A program made the position numbers and the translations under genes. Below are positions 9,045-17,217 of a stretch of 64,000 nucleotides of DNA, in pieces (position 1 is the stretch's first letter; each line of letters begins with the position of its first letter). Source of the stretch: DAIDKA01 sp049792815 (GTDB lineage Bacteria; Pseudomonadota; Gammaproteobacteria; Steroidobacterales; Steroidobacteraceae); assembly GCA_049792815.1 (NCBI GenBank), contig JBARBG010000030.1, positions 1 to 64,000 on the forward strand, written 5' to 3'. The notes under the pieces are model-generated. The model did not search any database and was not told where the DNA came from. It was given only the letters and a program-made list of their open reading frames with translations.

Positions 9045-10190
9045 TTACCGGCCGGCAAGCGCATCAACCACCTGAAGCCTCGCGGCCCGCGAGGCCGGTG
9101 GCGCAGCGGTGATGAGCGCGACGATAACGGCTCCGATCACGCCGAAGCCGACGACGCTCAACGGCATCGCGAGCCCGGGTACGAATTTTGCGGTGTATGG
9201 GAATACCCCAGCCGCCATGGCAAGTCCCATGAGTGCAGCAGCTACACATAAGAGCAGACTTTCACCAACGACCATCATAAAAATAGACCGATCGCTGAAT
9301 CCCAGTGTCTTCAGCACCGCTAACTCCGGAGTCCGCTCGCGAATCGTCTGCATCATGATCGTGGTGATGGAGAAAAGTAGCGCCACGAGCACCGCGGCCA
9401 TGACCGCGCGTATGAGGAAGTTCAGATCACCGATGGAGCGCATCTGCTGCTGCGCACCCTCCCGAAACGAGAATGTCGTGGTCTCGTTGGAGGAATTGGC
9501 GAACATGTGATCGATGGCATCGGACATCTCGACCGCACGCTTCGGGTCCGAGATCAGGACGTAGAAGTTCCGCACCGTACCCTTGTTGAGCGCCCGCGCT
9601 TCATTCAGGTAGTCGTAGTTGACTACGATGAAACCTGCCTCGCCGGGCTCGTGATCCGTGGCCGTGCCCACGATCTGGAAGTTCCAGGTTCCCGATCCAT
9701 TCGTCTGCAGAGTGTTGGACTTCAGGGGTATCCGGTCTCCGATGTGCCAACCGTATTTCTTGCCTATGTCGGTGGTGATCAGCGCGCCATCACGGGTCTT
9801 CTGGAGCGCCTCAAGGTCCTTGGGCGCCACCTGAAAGATCTCCGGCACGAGCGTCAACCACAGCTTGGTGGGCGGAAGGGCCAACGCGAACACGAACTCG
9901 GTCGGCCTCTGGTACGAACCGAGGAAGCCATCGGCAAAGGACACGTCCTTCACGCCGGGAAGCAACTTGATTCGATCGAAGTAGGACAGTGGCAGCGGCG
10001 AGCCGCCGTTAGCGGCGGAGCCGACAAACAATACATCTGCGCGCGTATTGGCAATTGATCGCTCGACCCCCGACTTCATGCCCTGCATCACGCCAAACAG
10101 AGCGAAGGCCACCGCAACCTGCAGGATGACCAAGGCAGTACGTCCGGGCTTGCGCCAGATACCCGACCAGATGAGGGGAAGGTACTTCAC
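9045..10190 (-). CDS. ABC transporter permease, FtsX/MacB type (first of pair)
   Basis: 381 residues with the same plan as its neighbour: one N-terminal helix, a periplasmic domain, three C-terminal helices and the motif I-R-E-R-T-P-E-L-A-V-L-K-T-L-G-F. The periplasmic domain is close in length to the second permease but clearly diverged, which suggests a heterodimeric transporter. It is transcribed away from the Lgt-like gene across a 228-base gap. The family typically drives lipoprotein or macrolide export, or mechanotransmission. Confidence 0.85.
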   Translation of the reverse strand: MKYLPLIWSGIWRKPGRTALVILQVAVAFALFGVMQGMKSGVERSIANTRADVLFVGSAANGGSPLPLSYFDRIKLLPGVKDVSFADGFLGSYQRPTEFVFALALPPTKLWLTLVPEIFQVAPKDLEALQKTRDGALITTDIGKKYGWHIGDRIPLKSNTLQTNGSGTWNFQIVGTATDHEPGEAGFIVVNYDYLNEARALNKGTVRNFYVLISDPKRAVEMSDAIDHMFANSSNETTTFSFREGAQQQMRSIGDLNFLIRAVMAAVLVALLFSITTIMMQTIRERTPELAVLKTLGFSDRSIFMMVVGESLLLCVAAALMGLAMAAGVFPYTAKFVPGLAMPLSVVGFGVIGAVIVALITAAPPASRAARLQVVDALAGR

Positions 10191-10418
10191 GTGCTTCGCC
10201 CTCCCCCACGCCTCTGCGTCGCCAGATTCATTCTTGTTCCTGCCCTGCCACGGCCGGCATCACTGTTCCCTAAGAACACTTCCCTTACAAGAAAGTTGCA
10301 GGCCGCATCCGGCAATAGGGATCAGATCGGCGTGAGCTCCGAGCTAAGTCACTGAGCCAGCAGTTATTTTCGTTCTATGCGTATGCCGTGAAAATTTGGG
10401 GTTATCCTGCGACGAAGT

Positions 10419-11324
10419 ATGTCAGCTCCCTACGTCACTGATGCCATCAACGCGATCTTCGGCACGCGCTGGCATCTTCCGATACCAACGTTCGGAGTCA
10501 TCGTGGCCATCGCGCTGGTCCTGGCCACCTCCGTCGCCATCCGGTTGGTCAAAGGTTACGAAAAGCTTGGCAGGCTGCCGCCTCTCAGTCACACAATTGT
10601 TACCGATACGACCCTGGTAGCGACGCTCGCCGGAATCATCGGCGCCAGAATATTCGACATCCTGGATCATTTCGATCGCTTCATCGCGGATCCGGTTTCC
10701 ATGATTCTCACGCGGAGCGGGTTCTCGATTTACGGGGGCCTGTGCTTCGGCATCGTGGCCGGCGTGATATTCGTGAAGCGCCGTTCGATCCCCGTGATAC
10801 CGATGTTGGATGCCACCGCGCCCGCGATGATGCTCGGATATGGCATCGGGCGCCTCGGCTGCCAGATCTCAGGAGATGGGGATTGGGGGATTGCGGCCAA
10901 CCTGTCCATGAGACCGAGCTGGCTGCCCCAATGGCTATGGGCACAGACCTATGATGGGAACATAGCCGGGGTCGCCATTGCGCCTCCAGGGGTCTACCCA
11001 ACGCCCATTTACGAGTTTGCAATGGCATTGGCCATCTTTGGGTTGCTGTGGCTGCTTCGATATCACAAGGGTCGGAGCGGCCTGCTGTTCTGGATCTACC
11101 TGCTGCTCGTAGGATTCGAGCGGCTGCTCATCGAGAAGATCCGCATCAACGTCCGGTACGACGTGTTCGGTGTTCACCTCACCCAGGCAGAGGCGATTTC
11201 ATTGCTTTGCGTCATCGCCGGTCTTGTGGGTGTCCTGGCGACGCTTCGCACCAGGCGCCTTTGGCCCAAGGTCATGGTCTCAGCGGCTGTGCTTTGTGCG
11301 CTGTCCGCGTGTGCGCCACATTAG
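10419..11324 (+). CDS. Lgt-like integral membrane protein with altered active site
   Basis: 301 residues, about seven hydrophobic helices, with the overall pattern of prolipoprotein diacylglyceryl transferase: S-I-Y-G-G-L-x-F-G, then G-x-G-I-G-R-L-G-C, then Y-x-T-P-I-Y-E. The conserved His in the classic F-H-G-G loop is Tyr here. The 'GRxGNxxNxE' signature reads G-R-L-G-C-Q-I-S-G-D-G-D-W-G, so both Asn are lost and there is one extra residue. It is thus a paralogue rather than the housekeeping Lgt, perhaps with another acyl acceptor. The C-terminus ends Ser-Ala-Cys-Ala-Pro-His. The next gene (SDR) follows at 47 bases. Confidence 0.75.
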   Translation: MSAPYVTDAINAIFGTRWHLPIPTFGVIVAIALVLATSVAIRLVKGYEKLGRLPPLSHTIVTDTTLVATLAGIIGARIFDILDHFDRFIADPVSMILTRSGFSIYGGLCFGIVAGVIFVKRRSIPVIPMLDATAPAMMLGYGIGRLGCQISGDGDWGIAANLSMRPSWLPQWLWAQTYDGNIAGVAIAPPGVYPTPIYEFAMALAIFGLLWLLRYHKGRSGLLFWIYLLLVGFERLLIEKIRINVRYDVFGVHLTQAEAISLLCVIAGLVGVLATLRTRRLWPKVMVSAAVLCALSACAPH

Positions 11325-11370
11325 ACAGACGATAACCAGTCGGGGCCGAACATTGTCGGAACATTTGTCT

Positions 11371-12075
11371 ATGCCACCCTCATCGTCCCATAAAATGCTG
11401 CTCCTCATCGGAGCGTCCCGCGGCCTCGGCTTTGCTATGGCCGAGGAATACCTCAGGCGCGGTTGGCATGTTGTTGCCACCGAGCGCAACCGAACCAAGT
11501 CGAAACTACATACTCTCTTGGGAGCCTGCGACGGGCGACTCGAAATCGAGACGGTCGACATCGTTTATCCCGAGCAAGTCGCCGCGCTGCGTGCCCGGTT
11601 GGCATCGAGGAAGTTCGACCTGCTATTCGTCAATTCCGGTGTCTCGAATGAAGATCGTGAAACCATCGCCGACGTGTCGACCGACGAATTCATGCGGGTG
11701 ATGGTAACCAACGCCCTCAGTCCCATGCGCGTCATCGAGGCCTTGCAGGAGCTCGTCGTTCCGAGTGGCACGATTGGAATCATGTCCTCTGCACAAGGCA
11801 GCATCGCCAACAATGAGAACGGGCAGCATGAGGTCTATCGTGGCAGCAAGGCAGCGCTCAACATGTTCATGCGCAGCTTCGCCGCACGCCACGCCGCTGA
11901 TCCGCGAACGCTACTCCTCATGGCTCCAGGATGGGTACGAACGGATATGGGCGGCCCCCAGGCGCCCCTGAGCATAGAGGAAAGCATACCGAATCTCGCA
12001 AATGTCATGGAGGCGCAGGCAGGGAAAGCGGGTCTTCAGTATCTGGATTACCTGGGCCGCAAGGTTCCATGGTGA
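11371..12075 (+). CDS. Short-chain dehydrogenase/reductase
   Basis: 234 residues of classical SDR fold. The nucleotide loop is G-A-S-R-G-L-G (near residue 13), followed by N-S-G-V-S where NNAG is usual. The active-site Tyr and Lys are in V-Y-R-G-S-K-A-A-L, with a preceding Ser in M-S-S-A-Q-G. ATG 11371 begins just before the Rossmann strand; a longer frame to 11170 overlaps the previous gene without family sequence. The Arg after the Rossmann turn (A-T-E-R-N-R) suggests NADP. The substrate is unknown. The following SnoaL-like gene starts 13 bases later, so they likely share an operon. Confidence 0.85.
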   Translation: MPPSSSHKMLLLIGASRGLGFAMAEEYLRRGWHVVATERNRTKSKLHTLLGACDGRLEIETVDIVYPEQVAALRARLASRKFDLLFVNSGVSNEDRETIADVSTDEFMRVMVTNALSPMRVIEALQELVVPSGTIGIMSSAQGSIANNENGQHEVYRGSKAALNMFMRSFAARHAADPRTLLLMAPGWVRTDMGGPQAPLSIEESIPNLANVMEAQAGKAGLQYLDYLGRKVPW

Positions 12076-12088
12076 GGCGCGGGTGATC

Positions 12089-12502
12089 ATGGACGCCACA
12101 TCGCAGCTCGAGCCGTCCGGCCACGAAGAACAGATTCGCGAGTCCCTGGAGCGTCATTGGCATGCGTCGGCAGCCGGGGACGCAGACGCGGAACACGAAA
12201 TATACGCTGAGGATGCGGTCTGTGAATATCCTCAGTCGGGCGAACGAATCCTTGGACGACGCAACCTGCAGGCCTTGCGGACCCATCATCCAGGCAAGCC
12301 GTCGGGTTTCGCGGTGAGGCGCATCGTGGGCCAGGGCGATCTGTGGATCACGGAATACACCATCACCTACCAGGGACAGCGGGCCTTCACGGTGAGCATC
12401 ATGGAGTTTCGCAACGGCAAGGTCGTGAACGAAACACAGTACTTTGCGGATCCCTTCGCGGCACCCGCCTGGCGCAGCCAGTGGGTTCAGCGAATCGCGT
12501 GA
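12089..12502 (+). CDS. SnoaL-like (NTF2 fold) protein
   Basis: 137 residues from ATG 12089. The pattern (helix with E-R-H-W-H-A, A-S-A-A-G-D-A-D-A, then Y-x-E-D-A-V-x-E-Y, G-R-x-N-L-x-A-L-R) matches SnoaL/DUF4440-type small cone-shaped domains. These act as polyketide cyclases, isomerases or binding proteins. Co-transcription with the SDR suggests one oxidation or isomerisation pathway, but the substrate cannot be inferred. It ends four bases before the end of the convergent sensor gene. Confidence 0.78.
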   Translation: MDATSQLEPSGHEEQIRESLERHWHASAAGDADAEHEIYAEDAVCEYPQSGERILGRRNLQALRTHHPGKPSGFAVRRIVGQGDLWITEYTITYQGQRAFTVSIMEFRNGKVVNETQYFADPFAAPAWRSQWVQRIA

Positions 12503-12506
12503 CTCC

Positions 12507-14168
12507 CTAGCGCATCAATTTGGCGAGCATTGGCTGCATGGCCTGCGACCATGCGACGTAGCCTTTGGGACTGAGGACCTGGCCGAGATCATCGGTGTAC
12601 AGCATGCTGTCGAGCGTGCCGTCCGCTGCGAGGAAGCGACCCCGCAAGTCAAGAAAGTAGATCCGCCGGTCGTCTGCGAACTTTGCGAGCGCATTATTCA
12701 CCGGCGCCATCACTTGACGCGAGAGGTTCGTCAGTTGGCCGCGTGGCAGCGCGATCAGCAGGATTCTTGCCTGCGGCTGACGCTGGCGAATCTCGGCAAT
12801 GATGGCCTTGTTCCCGCTGATGATCTGCGGCAGCTCAATTTTGTGGTTCGCAGCATCCGCGATCCCCAGCGCAACGAGCACCACGACCTTGGGTTGAATG
12901 TTGTCGAGCTCGCCATTTTGCAGGCGCCACAGCACGCTGCGCGTGTGTGCCCCCTCGACCCCGAAGTTGGCTGCCTTTAGCGGAACGTAGCTGCGATTCC
13001 ATTCGGCTTTGCCGCCACTGTGCGTGTTCCACTCAGGATTGCCGCTGTTATCGTAGCGCCAGAAGTCCACTACACTGTCGCCGATGAAGACCACGTCGAT
13101 GTTGCCAGCCTCGGCCTGCCTGACAAACAATGCGTGACGCTTCTTGTCAAGCTCGGTGAGCAGGCCCGCAGGCGGCTGCGCGGGTGCAGCGGTAGGCGGG
13201 CGCGCTTTGTCCAAAGCGGCGCCCGCGCCTGGATCTGCGGGCTGCGCCGCCCACGCAACATAGCCGCTACCGCCCATGAGGGTCGCAATGACCAACAGGG
13301 CAGCGGCCGAGCGCCAGCGACCGGGTTTGCGGTACGCGAGCATTTCGATTCTTTGTCGCAGAAGGGTTGAGGAACGCCCCGGCCATGCGCAACCGAGCGG
13401 TGGTATTGCAATAGTGGTCTGGGCCTTGAGCAGAGCATGGGCGTATGCCTGACGTTCGCCGGGGAATTGCGCCATGACCGCCGCGTCGCAGGACAGCTCC
13501 TGATCTGCGCGTGCATAGAACGCGGCGACGTGTGCCAGAGGATTCACCCAGTTTACGCATCTGCCGAACTCGACCAGCGCATTGATGAGAGTGTGTTTCG
13601 CGGCTCGGTGCATTGATTCATGGGCAAGGATCAGCTGCTGCTCGCGAGCGTCGAAGCGGGTGGTGAAGTCGTTGGGGAGCACGAGCCTGGGCCGAAGTAC
13701 GCCGACCAGTGCAGGGCCGAGCAAAGGATCGGCGGCGAGCTTGTCACTGAGAATGAAGGCACGGGCAAGCAGCAGAAGTGCGCCCGCCATCCATAGAGCA
13801 AATAGCAGCGGCGAACTTTCGTAGGCGGTGGACCGGACTTCAGAACGCGTGTTGACCGCCCAGGTTGTGACTGTCGCCATTGCAGAATGCGTCTTGGCGG
13901 AGAGTAGTGCGCTCAGTGAGTCCCCTGCACCGGTCGCAAATTGCTCGCCAACGAGAGCGGTGTGCGCGTCGATTGTGCGAGTTTCCGGCTGGGGTGTCGG
14001 CAGGCTGATGGCCAGTGCCGTGATGGGTACGATCAGCCACAGCCGATAGACCGCTCGTGCCCCGAAGATGCGGCCCATGATCGGGCGTACGACGAGCATG
14101 AGCACGATCGCCGCGCTCGCCGCGAGATTCGCTTCAATCAGGGCATATAGAATCCGTTCACTGACCAC
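12507..14168 (-). CDS. BlaR1/MecR1-like M56 sensor with degenerate SGNH domain
   Basis: 553 residues, GTG start overlapping the blaI end by 11 bases. The N-terminal membrane part (about 1-300) holds the M56 gluzincin site H-E-S-M-H at 183-187 and E-L-S-C-D at 224-228. It is preceded by helices near 15-30, 42-57 and 120-140, and a further helix near 288-308 crosses to the periplasm. The C-terminal domain (about 340-553) resembles PAF-acetylhydrolase-type SGNH hydrolases (F-I-G-D-S near 361-365, and V-L-W-R-L-Q-N-G-E-L-D). The G-x-N block is G-I-A-D, and no His precedes L-S-P-K-G-Y. In BlaR1 this position holds a penicillin-binding sensor, so a ligand-binding role that triggers BlaI cleavage is inferred. 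Confidence 0.82.
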   Translation of the reverse strand: MVSERILYALIEANLAASAAIVLMLVVRPIMGRIFGARAVYRLWLIVPITALAISLPTPQPETRTIDAHTALVGEQFATGAGDSLSALLSAKTHSAMATVTTWAVNTRSEVRSTAYESSPLLFALWMAGALLLLARAFILSDKLAADPLLGPALVGVLRPRLVLPNDFTTRFDAREQQLILAHESMHRAAKHTLINALVEFGRCVNWVNPLAHVAAFYARADQELSCDAAVMAQFPGERQAYAHALLKAQTTIAIPPLGCAWPGRSSTLLRQRIEMLAYRKPGRWRSAAALLVIATLMGGSGYVAWAAQPADPGAGAALDKARPPTAAPAQPPAGLLTELDKKRHALFVRQAEAGNIDVVFIGDSVVDFWRYDNSGNPEWNTHSGGKAEWNRSYVPLKAANFGVEGAHTRSVLWRLQNGELDNIQPKVVVLVALGIADAANHKIELPQIISGNKAIIAEIRQRQPQARILLIALPRGQLTNLSRQVMAPVNNALAKFADDRRIYFLDLRGRFLAADGTLDSMLYTDDLGQVLSPKGYVAWSQAMQPMLAKLMR

Positions 14169-14529
14169 GGTCGAGCCTCTCGATCAGACGTTTGAGCTCA
14201 GATATCTCGTCCCGGCTCAGATCCTGCCGCTCCGAGAACTGTGTGATGAACGGCGCGATCCGGCCGTTGAACAGCCGATCAATGAGCTTGCGACTTTCGT
14301 GGTGTGCGAAGTCAGCATGACTGATGAGCGGACGATAGAGATAGCGTCGTCCGTCGCGCCGCGCGGCAACTACTTTCTTCTTCACCAGCCGGGCCAGGAA
14401 GGTGCGCACCGTGCCGGCAGACCATTTCCGATCCTTTTCCAGTTTCGCAACGACCTCATCGGCTGGCATCGGGCGACCGATCATCCAGAGAACTCTGAGA
14501 ATCCTGCTTTCGGCGGCGCTGACGTTCAT
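14158..14529 (-). CDS. blaI: BlaI/MecI-family transcriptional repressor
   Basis: 123 residues. I chose ATG 14529 because the family begins with 'S-x-x-E-x-x-I-L-R-V-L-W', and the longer frame to 14586 would run through the two operator-like dyads. The winged helix spans about 5-75 (W-S-A-G-T-V-R-T-F-L-A-R-L-V-K-K recognition helix, R-R-Y-L-Y-R-P wing) and the C-terminal helices dimerise. By family knowledge it represses its own operon until the M56 partner destroys it. It is translationally coupled to the sensor gene. Confidence 0.9.
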   Translation of the reverse strand: MNVSAAESRILRVLWMIGRPMPADEVVAKLEKDRKWSAGTVRTFLARLVKKKVVAARRDGRRYLYRPLISHADFAHHESRKLIDRLFNGRIAPFITQFSERQDLSRDEISELKRLIERLDRGQ

Positions 14530-14534
14530 GGAAT

Positions 14535-14553
14535 CTAATACGGTTGTAGTTAG
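14535..14553. promoter_or_regulatory. BlaI-like operator dyad, start-proximal
   Basis: An imperfect dyad with arms CTAATAC and GTAGTTAG lies directly upstream of the blaI start codon. It resembles the TACA/TGTA-type symmetry of BlaI boxes. It lies five bases from the second, better dyad, so two repressor dimers could bind side by side. Confidence 0.55.
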
Positions 14554-14557
14554 AGGT

Positions 14558-14577
14558 ACTATTACATCTGTATTAGT
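14558..14577. promoter_or_regulatory. BlaI-like operator dyad, distal
   Basis: The arms ACTATTACA and TGTATTAGT flank a two-base centre and match at eight of nine positions, with the TACA-N2-TGTA core seen in BlaI/MecI operators. This AT-rich stretch stands out in GC-rich surroundings. It probably overlaps the blaI promoter. Confidence 0.65.
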
Positions 14578-14653
14578 TTGTGTCAATAGTAGGTCTGGCC
14601 GACGAATTACCGCAAATGGTCACTCGGTATTGGTGCGCGCCGATGACTGCTTA

Positions 14654-16729
14654 TCAGTGGCATATGAGCTGCCCTGCCTCCCACCCGCACTCGTCCGGTG
14701 GGGCGTACTGCCGCCAGTACTGCATCAATCCCAGGCGCGACGCGAAGGCCTGAAAGCGCGGGTCGCGTCGGAATGGTTGCATGCCGGCCGTCCATAGTCG
14801 CTGGACGCGACTGCTAACCGCACCGGGAGCCATCGCGTCCAGGCAACGATTTGCCATGTCGTAAGCAACATCCAGTTCTCCCAGGAGTGCAAAGGCGTAG
14901 CTGCTTTGCAGGCATGCCGTGGCCTTGGCGATCCTTGCGGAACCGATGCCGCGCCCGCGGTTTGCCGGGTACAGCCGCGCGCCTGCTGAAAGAGCCGCCG
15001 CCTTGCGGCTGGGATCGGCCAGGGCGCCATAGACCAGAGTCACGATCTCCCGGGTGTGCGCCTCGTCAGGATGGGTGGCATCCAGGTAATCCAGCGCCGC
15101 GGACGTGGCATCCGCATAGTGCCCGGTACGAAGTGCTGCTTGTTCGTACACGGGACTGAAATTTGCGTGCGGCAAACCCAGGTCCTCGGCGAGTCGCGCA
15201 GATTTTAGGGCATCCGCTTCATGCCCGATGAGTGACTGCGAGTACGAACGCAGATTGATGACGGCGAGGTTGGCCGGCGCCAACGCGTAGGCCTGGTCGA
15301 ATTCGGCCAGCGACGCGCGCAGCTGTCCGACCTCAGCAAGCAGGTAGCCCGCCACCAGGTGCGCATTGGCATCGCCTGGGCTGAGTAGGATCGCGCTGCG
15401 GCTATGGGTGCGCGCCTCCAGCCAGCGACCCCGCACACGTGACACGTTGGAGAGTACTTCCTCGGACTCTGCCAGAGTCGGGTCCAAAGCGATTGCCTGA
15501 TTGGCGGCGCGTTCGGCCGCAGCCACCTTCTCAATCGGTTGCTCTCCGATCTCGCCTGACAGAACCAGTGCAGTTCCCATGCGTGCGAATGCGGGAGCCA
15601 AAGTGGGATCACGCGTCACCGCCGCCTGCAGGTACGTCACCGCGCGCTGAAAGGTCAGCGGCGACGGGCGATCCAGTACCGCCTCGCCCTGCAGATACAG
15701 ATCATAGGCCTCAACGTTGCCGGTGCGCGACGGGGGTACGATTGCGGCGGTTGACGGACCGCCGATATTCACTTTCAGCGCCTGAACAATCTGTGATGCC
15801 AGATCGTCCTGCAGCTGGAAGAGATCCGTGTAACTGCGGTCGTAGCTCTGCGACCACAGGTGCAGTCCGTCCTGCGCACTGATCAGCTCTGCCGTGATGC
15901 GAATGCGGGCGCCGGCCTCGCGGACACTGCCCTCGAGAACCGTTCCCACGCCCAAATCGGCGGCGATGCTGCGCACGTCGACATTGCGCCCTTTGTACGC
16001 AAACGACGAGGTGCGGGCCGGAACCTTCAGTCCCGGCACTCGCGCCAGCATGTTGATGACCTCCTCGGCCATCCCGTCGCCAAGATAATCCTTGTTCGGA
16101 TCCCCGGTCAGATTGACGAAGGGCAGAACGGCCACCGTGGTGCGAGGTTCGATGACGCTTGGGCTCTTGCGCTGCGCCGCTGCCTGTACCGGCAGTCCCG
16201 CGACATCGCGATGCCAACGGTTGTAGCCGAGTATCGCCGCCGCCAGTGCCACTAGCCCCAGCGCCGCCGACAGATACCAGCGTCCCCGCCGCGGCCTCGG
16301 TTTGGGCTCGCCTGTTCGGCTTGCCTCACTGATGGCGAGAACTGGTGTCACCAGACGATAGCCATACCCTCTTCGGCCGGCGATATATCGCGGATTGTCG
16401 GCTGTATCCCCCAGCGCCTGGCGCAGAAGTTTGACGCGCTGGGTGATCGTCTCGGGGCTGACTATGATTTCCTTCCAGACGCTCGTCATCAACGCATCAA
16501 CAGACACCAGGCCGGGGGCCGCGCGGACCAGCTCTACCAGCAGATCGAATGACAGGCCGGCGATGGCCAGCTCGGCGCCATCACGAGTGACTCGGCGTGC
16601 GCGGGTATCGATTACCAGGTCAGCGAACCTATAGCAGTCCGCTGGGGCGGTAGGCCTAGGACTACTTTCCACTTGCGACTCCACGGCTCGCCTTATCGGG
16701 CCGTCGGGCGGGCGTGTCGCTGCGGCCAC
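14654..16729 (-). CDS. CadC-type membrane regulator with TPR periplasmic domain
   Basis: 691 residues, GTG start. The N-terminus holds an OmpR/CadC-like winged helix (about 33-125; Y-R-F-A-D-L-V-I-D ... Y-I-A-G-R-R-G-Y-G-Y-R-L). A basic linker follows, then one membrane helix (about 152-168), a TolB-N/FlgO-like domain (V-A-V-L-P-F-V-N-L-T-G-D-P-N-K-D-Y-L-G-D-G, about 200-330), then TPR-like helices to the end. This plan fits a one-component sensor that binds DNA while anchored in the inner membrane. The divergent DUF6152 gene pair is the nearest possible target, which is inference from position only. Confidence 0.85.
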   Translation of the reverse strand: MAAATRPPDGPIRRAVESQVESSPRPTAPADCYRFADLVIDTRARRVTRDGAELAIAGLSFDLLVELVRAAPGLVSVDALMTSVWKEIIVSPETITQRVKLLRQALGDTADNPRYIAGRRGYGYRLVTPVLAISEASRTGEPKPRPRRGRWYLSAALGLVALAAAILGYNRWHRDVAGLPVQAAAQRKSPSVIEPRTTVAVLPFVNLTGDPNKDYLGDGMAEEVINMLARVPGLKVPARTSSFAYKGRNVDVRSIAADLGVGTVLEGSVREAGARIRITAELISAQDGLHLWSQSYDRSYTDLFQLQDDLASQIVQALKVNIGGPSTAAIVPPSRTGNVEAYDLYLQGEAVLDRPSPLTFQRAVTYLQAAVTRDPTLAPAFARMGTALVLSGEIGEQPIEKVAAAERAANQAIALDPTLAESEEVLSNVSRVRGRWLEARTHSRSAILLSPGDANAHLVAGYLLAEVGQLRASLAEFDQAYALAPANLAVINLRSYSQSLIGHEADALKSARLAEDLGLPHANFSPVYEQAALRTGHYADATSAALDYLDATHPDEAHTREIVTLVYGALADPSRKAAALSAGARLYPANRGRGIGSARIAKATACLQSSYAFALLGELDVAYDMANRCLDAMAPGAVSSRVQRLWTAGMQPFRRDPRFQAFASRLGLMQYWRQYAPPDECGWEAGQLICH

Positions 16730-16834
16730 CGTCTGGGATTCAGGGTTCCTTCAGGGTATTTCACGTTTGTTTCATGCATCTCGCGGGCCGCAGCGGGACC
16801 CTAGGGTTCCCTTCACAGGAGCCTGAGTTTACCC

Positions 16835-17206
16835 ATGAACCGGCATTGCATTGCCCTGCTCGGCCTATCCGCGCTCCTGACGGCCCTTCCTGCTGCGGCG
16901 CATCATTCCTTTGCGATGTTCGACAACAAGAAGGAGCAAACGCTCGTCGGCACCGTAAAGGAGTTCCAGTGGACGAATCCGCACTGTTTCATCCAGCTAC
17001 TGGTGCCCGGCGAAAACGGCGCCGCTGAGTGGAGTGTCGAGTTGGGATCGACGGCGGCTTTGTATCGGATGGGATGGCGAGCGAACGCGTTTCGACCCGG
17101 CGACAAGATAACGATCGTCATTCACCCCACGCGGGATGGCACCGCCGGTGGCGCCTTCCTATCCGCCGTCGCAGCGGACGGCAAACCGCTCGGCCCTCAT
17201 ACCTGA
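16835..17206 (+). CDS. Exported DUF6152 protein
   Basis: 123 residues with a signal peptide cut near Ala-Ala-Ala-His-His-Ser. The mature start H-H-S-F-A-M-F-D and the strand T-L-V-G-T-V-K-E-F-x-W-T-N-P-H are the DUF6152 hallmarks. The fold is a small beta barrel of unknown function, and the conserved His-His may bind metal. It is followed at 11 bases by another exported protein, a common pairing for this family. Confidence 0.85.
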   Translation: MNRHCIALLGLSALLTALPAAAHHSFAMFDNKKEQTLVGTVKEFQWTNPHCFIQLLVPGENGAAEWSVELGSTAALYRMGWRANAFRPGDKITIVIHPTRDGTAGGAFLSAVAADGKPLGPHT

Positions 17207-17217
17207 CGGAGACCTCG

